From Myxococcales bacterium (GTDB lineage: Bacteria; Myxococcota_A; Polyangia; Nannocystales; Nannocystaceae), in NCBI GenBank assembly GCA_020633335.1, contig JACKDU010000001.1, forward strand, positions 496,001 through 560,000: a stretch of 64,000 bases of DNA, written 5' to 3'. Made by a program: the position numbers and the translations under genes. Within the stretch, counting starts at the first letter, position 1; each line of letters starts with the position of its first letter. Below the pieces are notes generated by a model, which saw only the letters and a program-made list of their open reading frames with translations, ran no database searches and was not told the DNA's origin. Below are positions 57,980 to 64,000 of this stretch, piece after piece.

Positions 57980-59143
57980 TCAGGGCGCGGGCTCGAGTTG
58001 CAGCCGCAGCCACCACCAGTCGACCCCCTGTCGGCCGTCGCGGAGGACGTAGAAGAGCGTCGCCGCGTCGCCCTCGGGCCGCTCGGGCTCCTCCTGATCC
58101 TCGCGGGGGAGGAGCGACCACTCGTTGTAGCTCTCGGGGTCGTCGCTGATCCCCGAGAGGAGGTCGCCCCAGGAGACGAACCAGCGGCCGGAGTAGTCCT
58201 CCTGGCGCTCCTCGGAGCCGCCCTCGCCGTTGTTGACCTGCACCGGGTAGGTCTGGAGGTCCTCCTCCGGGGCGATCGTCGTGAACTGGATGACGTCGCC
58301 GAAGGCCGCCGAGATCGTGTCGCCGGGCGCGAGATCACCGACCTCGGTGGTGCTCCCGTCCTCGTGGACGATCACCGCCGAGAAGCTCTGGATCCGCGGG
58401 TTGCGGTCGCCGTCCGGGACGTCCTCGGGGGCCGGGAGCTCGCCGACCAGCTCGGGCGGGAGCTCGACGCCGAACATCGACGCGAGGAGGAGGAGGCGCT
58501 CGATCGGCCCGATCGACACCCGCTGGACCGCGTAGACGCAATCGTTGGGGACGTCGGTCTCGCCGCCGAGGAGGGCGTCGGCGCACTCCCGGGTCGAGGG
58601 GCCGCCGTCGAGGTGGCCGATCATCGTGACCTCGACGTCGCCGCCGGCGAGGAGCGAGGTGGCGAAGGGGATCGTCAGGTCCTGGAGGCCGTCGGCCGAG
58701 CCGTCGTCGGGGATCACGCAGGGGCTCGGCGGCTCGGGGAGCGACATCGCCATCGGGTCGAGGTCGAGGAAGCTCGGCACCGGGCAGGTGGGGATCGACG
58801 GGAGATCGGTCGGGAACGCGCCCTTGAGGCAGGCGAAGAGCCCCTCGATCGCCTGGAGGTTGCAGGCGATGTAGATCGGCTCGATCGTCGCCGGGTCGAC
58901 CGGCCCCGAGGGATCGACGATGAAGGGGGTGAGGCGGACCTGCTCGAAGGGGAGCGCCTGGCAGCGGACGGCGGCCGCGGGGTCCTCGGGGAAGAGCGGG
59001 GTGATCACCTCGGTGCGGATCGCCAGCACCCGGGTCGAGGCGATCCGCCGCGAGCTCGGCAGCGGGTCGCCGCAGCCCGCGAGGACGCCGCTGAGGGCGA
59101 GCCCCGCGGCGACGATCCCGGCGTGCTTGCCCGCGCTCCGCAT
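57980..59143 (-). CDS. Lipoprotein in the TonB cluster
   Basis: 387 residues from ATG 59143, chosen because TATCGT ends six bases upstream; the ATG at 59170 would add nine residues that overlap that box. The signal peptide ends in the lipobox LAGC (Cys24). The mature protein is acidic, strand-rich, with conserved-looking Cys pairs (IACNLQ...FACLKG; CVIPDD; CADALL...CVYAVQ) and ends in DWWWLRLQLEP. No known domain. It follows the TonB-dependent receptor by 30 bases, so it may be a surface partner of it. Confidence 0.82.
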   Translation of the reverse strand: MRSAGKHAGIVAAGLALSGVLAGCGDPLPSSRRIASTRVLAIRTEVITPLFPEDPAAAVRCQALPFEQVRLTPFIVDPSGPVDPATIEPIYIACNLQAIEGLFACLKGAFPTDLPSIPTCPVPSFLDLDPMAMSLPEPPSPCVIPDDGSADGLQDLTIPFATSLLAGGDVEVTMIGHLDGGPSTRECADALLGGETDVPNDCVYAVQRVSIGPIERLLLLASMFGVELPPELVGELPAPEDVPDGDRNPRIQSFSAVIVHEDGSTTEVGDLAPGDTISAAFGDVIQFTTIAPEEDLQTYPVQVNNGEGGSEERQEDYSGRWFVSWGDLLSGISDDPESYNEWSLLPREDQEEPERPEGDAATLFYVLRDGRQGVDWWWLRLQLEPAP

Positions 59144-59149
59144 GGCCTG

Positions 59150-59155
59150 ACGATA
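59150..59155 (-). promoter_or_regulatory. -10 box GC-TATCGT of the cluster lipoprotein
   Basis: TATCGT on the minus strand ends six bases before the ATG at 59143; it lies just after the receptor gene and would give a leaderless transcript. Confidence 0.5.
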
Positions 59156-59173
59156 GCGAATCATCGGCATCGG

Positions 59174-61987
59174 CTACCACTCCAGCTTGAGGCCGATCGA
59201 CGGCAGGATCGGCAGCGAGGTCACCGGCGCTGAGGCCTGGTAGTTGTACGAGTAGTTGATGAACTCGGTGTTCTGGGCGTTGTAGATGTTGAGGACGTCG
59301 AGGTAGGCGGTGGTCGTCAGCCGGCGGTAGACCCAGCGGCGGTCGACGCGGAGGTCGAGCTGGTGGAAGGCCGGCACCCGCGCGGAATTGCGCGGCCCCG
59401 TGAGGGCGATGTACCCGTTGGTCGACGCGTCGTAGACCGCCCCGATCACCGGGGTCGTCGGGTTGCCGGAGACCAGGCGGAAGCGGGCGCCGATCTGCCA
59501 GCCGTGCGGGAGCTTGTAGGAGGCGATCGCCGTCAGGATGTGGGTCTGGTCGAAGTCGAAGAGGTAGAGATCCTCGCCGGGCGCGTCCTGCCGGAGCGAG
59601 CGCATCAGCGTGTAGCTCAGCCAGCCGAAGAGGTTGCGGGTGAGCGCCTTGCGGGCGAGGAGCTCGCCGCCGAAGATGTGGCCGATCCCGGTGTTCGCCC
59701 AGAGCTCGGGCCGAAGGGTGCCGCCGGCGTTGCTCAGCACCGACGACGGCGCGGAGAGATCCCAGAGGTACTTGTAGAAGCCGGTGATCTCGAGGGTGAT
59801 GTCCCGCTCGAATTGGTGGGCGACGCCGAGGCTGGTGTGGACCGAGCGCTCGGGGCCGAGGCGCGGGTTGCCGAAGACCTTGTCGAACTTGAAGGGCGGG
59901 TTGGGGGCCTGGGAGTAGATGCCGACGCCGCCCTTGATCGAGGTGTTGTCGGTGACGTCGAGGTTCCAGCGGAGGCGGGGGTCGACGGTGGTGTCGTAGA
60001 AGGGCTTGCCGTAGATCGTGAGGCGGGCGCCCGGGAAGAGCGTGAGGCGCTCGCCGATGCCGATCGCCATCGTCGTGTAGAGGGCGGGGTAGATCAGGGT
60101 GCCGTCGCCCTTGGTGGTCGCCGATTGCCCGCCGGTGCCGCCGGTGTTCGGGTCGCCGGCGAAGGTCGGCGCGGTGATGTCGAAGCTGTAGAAGTAGCCG
60201 ACGAACTCGGTGCCGAGGCGGAGGCTCGCGCGCTTGGCGAGCTGGCGGGCGAGCTCGGCGCGGCCGGTGAGGGCGTCGGAGGTGACGTCGAAGCGGGCGG
60301 CGTCGGCGAGCGCGATCGAGGCGAAGTCGCGGCGGTACGACGGCGTGACCATGAAGTCCCAGGCGCCGATCCGCTTGGTGTACGAGAGGTCCGCGCGGTG
60401 GAAGAAGATCGTCGTGTCAAAACGATTGCGGTCGTCGACCTGCATGTCGTTTTGGTTGTTGAAGACCAGCGAGGTCCGGTCGTCGGAGCCGAAGACCCGG
60501 GCCGAGAAGTCGCCGCCCGAGATCGGGTAGTCGAAGAGGACCTGGTAGTCGTAGTAGCGGGGGGCGACCGTCAGGTTGAGGCCGGCGTCGGAGGGGATCG
60601 CCTTCGAGAGGACGAAGTCGATGTAGGAGCGGCGGCCGCTGAGGATCAGCGAGCCCTTGCCGAGCTTGGTCTCCGCCAGGATCCCGGTGTCGAAGAGGTC
60701 GGAGTCGATGTAGCCGTGGAAGCCGTCGGTCCGCCCCTTGCGCGGCGCGACGTTGATGATCCCGCCGATCGCGTCGCCGTAGCGCGAGTCGAAGTTGCCG
60801 GGGATGAAGTCGATCTGGGTGAGGATGTCGGAGTTGAAGACCGAGGTGATCCCGCCGAAGTGGAAGAGCTGGGGGATCTCGTGCTGCGCGAGGTAGACCG
60901 CGGAGTCGCCGGGGGCGGAGCCGCGGATCACCAGGAGGCCGGCGCCGAAGGGGGCGCGGGCGACCCCGGGGAAGTTCTGGATCGACTTGAGCGCGTCGCC
61001 CTGGGTGCCGGGGAGCGCGTTGATCTCCTGGAGGGTGATCGTCCGGCGGTTGACCTCGCCGACCTCGTCGCGCTGGCTCTTGACGACCGTCTTGTAGGGG
61101 TTGAAGTTGAGCTGCTTCTGGTAGTAGGTGAGCTCGAGGCGGTCGTTGTCGCCGAGGATCTGGACCTCGTCGAGGCGCTCGTAGCCCTGGGTGAGGACGA
61201 TGATCCGGATCTTGCCGGAGGGGATCCCGCGGAGCTCGAAGGTCCCGTCGGCGCCGGTGACGGTCTTGACCGACCAGGCCGGCGGGATCGACTCGTCGAC
61301 GATCTCGCGGACGCGGCCGACCTCGAGGCCAGGCGGTGCCGGGACCACGAGGATCGTCGCCTCGTCGACCGGCGAGCGGAGGCCGGCGGTGAGGATCTTG
61401 CCGGAGAGGCGGACGGGGCCGGACTCGGCGTCGATCGCCGGGGAGGCCTCGCCCTCGCCGGCGGCCTCGGCCTCGGCCTCGCCGGCGGCCTCGCCCTCGC
61501 CGGCCGGGGTCGGCCCCGCGGGCGCGGCCGGCCGCTCGGGGGCGACGATGTCGAGGCCGACCGACATCACGACCTCGATCGGCTGCTCCTTGATCTTGCC
61601 CGGGGTGTAGCGCAGCGACGCGACCGCCTCGCTCGCCAGGCGATCGAGGACCGGGTGGACCGAGCTAGCGACCTCGATCTCCTTGGGGATACCGTCGACC
61701 CCGAGGACGAACTTGACGACCACCTGTCCCGAAGGCGGGGTGGGCTCGCTCAGGAGCTCCTCGGGGTAGGTGATCGTCGCCTGGTTGAGGAGGACCGGGG
61801 CCACGTAGCCCTCGGGGGCCGGCGCGAGCGCGGCCGGGACCCCGGGGATCGCCGCCCGGGCGGCGCCGGCGTCGACGAGCGCGGCGAGGCCGACGAGGAG
61901 CGCGAGGGCGCGCGCAGGAGCGCGGGCCCGGCGTCGCCGCGGGCCTTCGTGGGTGGGGCCGGCGTGGCGTGGTCGTCGCTCAGTCAT
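59174..61987 (-). CDS. TonB-dependent receptor with N-terminal TonB-C-like and carboxypeptidase-like domains
   Basis: 937 residues. After an Arg-rich signal peptide (to about residue 46) comes a TonB C-terminal-like domain (about 60-150: NQATITYPEELL, GQVVVKFVLGVDGIPKEI, LASEAVASLRYTPGK). An Ala/Gly/Glu linker and a carboxypeptidase-regulatory-like beta domain follow (about 190-280; VTGADGTFELRGIPSGKI). The plug (about 310-430) contains GDALKSIQNFPGVARAPFGAGLLVIRG and SRYGDAIGGIINV. The 22-strand barrel runs to a final LKLEW with terminal Trp. No classical TonB box was seen. The start overlaps the tonB stop by eight bases, so it is probably the cognate receptor. The substrate is unknown. Confidence 0.95.
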   Translation of the reverse strand: MTERRPRHAGPTHEGPRRRRARAPARALALLVGLAALVDAGAARAAIPGVPAALAPAPEGYVAPVLLNQATITYPEELLSEPTPPSGQVVVKFVLGVDGIPKEIEVASSVHPVLDRLASEAVASLRYTPGKIKEQPIEVVMSVGLDIVAPERPAAPAGPTPAGEGEAAGEAEAEAAGEGEASPAIDAESGPVRLSGKILTAGLRSPVDEATILVVPAPPGLEVGRVREIVDESIPPAWSVKTVTGADGTFELRGIPSGKIRIIVLTQGYERLDEVQILGDNDRLELTYYQKQLNFNPYKTVVKSQRDEVGEVNRRTITLQEINALPGTQGDALKSIQNFPGVARAPFGAGLLVIRGSAPGDSAVYLAQHEIPQLFHFGGITSVFNSDILTQIDFIPGNFDSRYGDAIGGIINVAPRKGRTDGFHGYIDSDLFDTGILAETKLGKGSLILSGRRSYIDFVLSKAIPSDAGLNLTVAPRYYDYQVLFDYPISGGDFSARVFGSDDRTSLVFNNQNDMQVDDRNRFDTTIFFHRADLSYTKRIGAWDFMVTPSYRRDFASIALADAARFDVTSDALTGRAELARQLAKRASLRLGTEFVGYFYSFDITAPTFAGDPNTGGTGGQSATTKGDGTLIYPALYTTMAIGIGERLTLFPGARLTIYGKPFYDTTVDPRLRWNLDVTDNTSIKGGVGIYSQAPNPPFKFDKVFGNPRLGPERSVHTSLGVAHQFERDITLEITGFYKYLWDLSAPSSVLSNAGGTLRPELWANTGIGHIFGGELLARKALTRNLFGWLSYTLMRSLRQDAPGEDLYLFDFDQTHILTAIASYKLPHGWQIGARFRLVSGNPTTPVIGAVYDASTNGYIALTGPRNSARVPAFHQLDLRVDRRWVYRRLTTTAYLDVLNIYNAQNTEFINYSYNYQASAPVTSLPILPSIGLKLEW

Positions 61988-62798
61988 CGAGCTGGAACTC
62001 GTACTCGTAGCGGAGCTCGTAGTCCGCGGCCTTGCCGTCGGTGGCGATCGCCGGCTTGAACTTCGCCTTGCGCAGCGCCTGCTGGGCGACCTTGTCGCAG
62101 CCGTAGCCCATCCCCTTGGTCACCTTGACGCTGCGGACGGTGCCGTCGCTGCGGACCTGGACGGCGAGGACGACGGTCCCCTCGACGCCGAGCTCCTGGA
62201 CCGCCGGGCACTCGATCACCGGCACCTTGACCGGGGTCGGCAGGGACTTGATCGCCAGCTCGCTCTTCGGCGACCAGGTGTCGCCGGTGCCGCCCGGCTC
62301 GCCCTTCGGCGGCCCGCCGGGCTTGGCCGAGCCGGTCCCCTTGGAGCCCGGCTTGCCGGTGCCGCCCGGCACCCCGCCGGGCTCGCCGACCTGGACCGCG
62401 ACCCCGCTGTTGCCGTCCTCGACCAGGTTGCTCATGTCGAGGCGGAAGGGCGGCGGGGGCTCGTCGTTGGGCGGCTGATCGGTCGGCGGCGGGTTGTTCT
62501 TGGGCTTGGCGATCGGCTTCGGGGGCGGCGGCGGGGGCTCGGTCTCCGGCTCGGGCTCGGGCTCCGGTTCGGGCTCGGGCTCCGGTTCGGGCTCGGGCTC
62601 CGGTTCGGGCTCCGGTTCGGGCTCGGGCTCGGGCTCGGGGATCTCGAACTCCGTGAGGTCGTAGTCCCGCTGGTCCGCCTTCTCGCCGGTGTCGCCGAGG
62701 ATGCTGGCGACGCCGATGAGCAGCACCGCGCCCGCGTGGGCGACGATCGAGAGGAGGAGCGCGAGGTTACGCCGCTCTTGCGGGTTCGACCAGAGCAC
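61980..62798 (-). CDS. tonB: TonB family energy transducer
   Basis: 272 residues: an N-terminal membrane helix (NLALLLSIVAHAGAVLLIGVA, about 11-31), a Pro-Glu repeat (about 52-86) that makes the stiff periplasm-spanning rod, a Pro/Lys-rich part with PPPPPKPIAKPK, a Gly/Pro linker and the C-terminal TonB domain (about 185-272; CPAVQELGVEGTVVLAVQVRSDGTVRSVKV and ALRKAKFKPAI). It passes energy from ExbBD to the receptor encoded next. Gap of 32 bases after exbD. Confidence 0.94.
   Translation of the reverse strand: MLWSNPQERRNLALLLSIVAHAGAVLLIGVASILGDTGEKADQRDYDLTEFEIPEPEPEPEPEPEPEPEPEPEPEPEPEPEPEPETEPPPPPPKPIAKPKNNPPPTDQPPNDEPPPPFRLDMSNLVEDGNSGVAVQVGEPGGVPGGTGKPGSKGTGSAKPGGPPKGEPGGTGDTWSPKSELAIKSLPTPVKVPVIECPAVQELGVEGTVVLAVQVRSDGTVRSVKVTKGMGYGCDKVAQQALRKAKFKPAIATDGKAADYELRYEYEFQLDD
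62527..62640 (-). repeat. Hexameric repeat encoding the Pro-Glu rod of TonB
   Basis: Many near-identical GGCTCGGGCTCC/GGTTCGGGC units, read as (Pro-Glu)n on the minus strand. It is prone to slippage in steps of six bases. Confidence 0.85.
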
Positions 62799-62830
62799 GG
62801 CCGGAGCGCCCCATCAGCCCACAGGAGCCG

Positions 62831-63286
62831 CTACACGCCCTCTTGGGGCTTCGGCTTCTCGGTTGCGATCGCGTACTTCTTGACCCCTGAATCGCGCAGG
62901 AGATCGATGAGATGGACCATGGCCCCGACCTGCGCCGCCTCGTCGCACTGAATCACCCCCTGAAGGTCCTGGTCCTCCTTGAGCTTGGCGGCGATCGCGT
63001 CCTTGATCACCTGGTCGCGCTTGTCGTCGGTCTCGCCGTCGACCTTGATCCGGTCGATCGCGTAGGAGCCCTCTTTGGTGCACATCAGCAGGATCTGGTG
63101 CGGGTTGGGCTCGAGCTTGGTGCCGGTCTTGGCGTCGGGCTTGTCGACCCGCATCGCCTCGGAGTCCTGGATGGTGGTGGTCGTCGCCATGAAGATGACG
63201 AGGAGCACCAGCATGACGTCGACGAGCGGCGTCACGTTGATCGAGTTGATTCCGTCGTCGTCGTCGGCGTTGGTGTCGGCGGCCAC
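62831..63286 (-). CDS. exbD: ExbD/TolR family proton-channel component
   Basis: 151 residues: an acidic N-terminal cytoplasmic part, one membrane helix (NVTPLVDVMLVLLVIFMAT, about 18-36) with the proton-path Asp in PLVDVMLVLLVIF, and a periplasmic domain with LKEDQDLQGVIQCDEAAQVGAMVHLIDLLRDSGVKKYAIAT. GTG start, seven bases after the exbB stop. Works with ExbB to energise TonB. Confidence 0.95.
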   Translation of the reverse strand: MAADTNADDDDGINSINVTPLVDVMLVLLVIFMATTTTIQDSEAMRVDKPDAKTGTKLEPNPHQILLMCTKEGSYAIDRIKVDGETDDKRDQVIKDAIAAKLKEDQDLQGVIQCDEAAQVGAMVHLIDLLRDSGVKKYAIATEKPKPQEGV

Positions 63287-63293
63287 GGCGGCG

Positions 63294-63938
63294 TCACTCC
63301 TTCCGGTCCTCGACGAGGAGCGCGTGGATCATGTTGGTGAGCCCGTCGGCCTCGCTGAGGAGGAGCTTCACCAGGCGCTGGAAGTAGTTGTAGGCGATGA
63401 CCGCCGGGATCGCGACGAGGAGGCCGACCGCGGTCGCGACCAGCGCCTCGTAGATCCCGCCCATGACCGCCTTCGAGTACTCGGCGGTCCCCATGGTGCC
63501 GCCGGCCTCGAGCATCCGGAAGGTCGTGATGATCCCGAGGACGGTGCCGAGGAGGCCGATGAAGGGGCCGTTGGCGCCGACCGTGCCGAGGAAGGAGAGG
63601 TTGCGCTCGAGGCGGAGCTTCTCGGTCGGCCGCATCGCCGCCATGATCGAGATCATCGCCTTGGCGCCGCGGGTCCGGTTGTCGAGCATCGCCGCGGCGA
63701 TCCGACCGCCGGGGCCGGTGGCGACCTTGACCAGGCGCTCCGCCTTGTCGAACTCCTTGTCGACGAGGGCCTCGTGGAGGGTCCGGAGGAGGGCGGTGTC
63801 CTTGCCGCGGATCCCCCGGTAGAAGAGCCAGCGCTCGAACATCACGGTCACGCTGATCACCGAGAGGATGACCAGCAGCCAGAGGATCCACTCCGAGCCG
63901 ACGGCCGCGAGCTGGAGGAATTTTTCGGTCAGGTTCAT
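63294..63938 (-). CDS. exbB: ExbB/MotA/TolQ family proton channel
   Basis: 214 residues with three membrane helices: EWILWLLVILSVISVTVMFERW near the N-terminus, FIGLLGTVLGIITTFRML and YEALVATAVGLLVAIPAVIAYNYF near the C-terminus. The motif LGTVGANGPFIGLLGTVLGI and the Glu in GGIYEALVATAVGL are typical ExbB/TolQ signatures. It is the first gene of the TonB cluster in this window. TAGCGC lies about 20 bases before the ATG, next to the right edge. Confidence 0.96.
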   Translation of the reverse strand: MNLTEKFLQLAAVGSEWILWLLVILSVISVTVMFERWLFYRGIRGKDTALLRTLHEALVDKEFDKAERLVKVATGPGGRIAAAMLDNRTRGAKAMISIMAAMRPTEKLRLERNLSFLGTVGANGPFIGLLGTVLGIITTFRMLEAGGTMGTAEYSKAVMGGIYEALVATAVGLLVAIPAVIAYNYFQRLVKLLLSEADGLTNMIHALLVEDRKE

Positions 63939-64000
63939 GGGCTTTGATCCCGCGCTAGCCTGCGGAGGAGGGCGAGGTGGTCGACCCGGGTCGCGGCCCC

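Overview
The window is 64 kb of very GC-rich, densely coded DNA with no tRNA, rRNA, CRISPR array or insertion sequence that I can recognise. The gene content points to a myxobacterium (Myxococcota), most likely of the Nannocystales (Nannocystis/Plesiocystis/Enhygromyxa type). The reasons are: Ser/Thr protein kinases with TPR or multi-pass membrane tails; an NtrC-type regulator overlapping its histidine kinase; two small Roadblock/LC7 proteins; many Cys-rich lipoproteins, one with a long Thr/Ser/Gly linker; a DUF3160 lipoprotein; and a FecR/ECF-sigma pair. The species assignment is inference.

Layout. 1-5.5 kb: the 3' end of a repeat-containing gene, an Old Yellow Enzyme-type oxidoreductase, a 19-codon micro-gene with its own terminator, ribonuclease Z, a secreted protein, a lipoprotein and a Rieske oxygenase. 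5.6-16.8 kb: aspartokinase, a TPR protein, a DUF3160 lipoprotein, a membrane Ser/Thr kinase followed by a Roadblock protein, a VWA lipoprotein, an MscS channel with a cyclic-nucleotide domain, and an RRM protein. 17.1-25.1 kb: FecR-like protein with its ECF sigma factor, an HU-like protein, a PEP-utilising/rifampin-phosphotransferase-like protein, hypotheticals and glycerol kinase. 25.7-30.9 kb: a same-strand metabolic cluster of HTH regulator, aroK, aroB, a Roadblock protein, aroQ, accB and accC. 31-38 kb: a large TPR gene that carries a frameshift, then tig-clpP-clpX (nascent-chain folding and ATP-dependent proteolysis) and a 60/61-bp tandem repeat. 38-44 kb: a frameshifted lipoprotein gene, a very large S41 protease, and rpoH-rsmI. 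44-55.7 kb: a lipoprotein, a Ser/Thr kinase with TPRs, a beta-barrel protein, an NtrC-type regulator with its histidine kinase, an RluD-type pseudouridine synthase and pgeF. 55.9-64 kb: a minus-strand envelope cluster of exbB, exbD, tonB, a TonB-dependent receptor with an extra N-terminal TonB-like domain, a lipoprotein and a TolC-type protein, which together look like an energised outer-membrane transport module.

The most notable signals are regulatory or structural. First, at least a dozen genes on both strands have a TGC/GC-TANNNT box ending only 6-10 bases before the start codon with no Shine-Dalgarno sequence, which implies widespread leaderless transcripts driven by extended -10 promoters. 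Second, one 13-bp palindrome, GCGCAAATTGCGC, occurs both upstream of tig-clpPX and in the divergent promoter of the histidine kinase. Third, two genes carry apparent single-base frameshifts. Fourth, the RluD gene seems to start at a non-canonical ATT codon. Fifth, there is a micro-gene with a strong ribosome binding site and a terminator. Everything here was read by eye; no search or computation was run.
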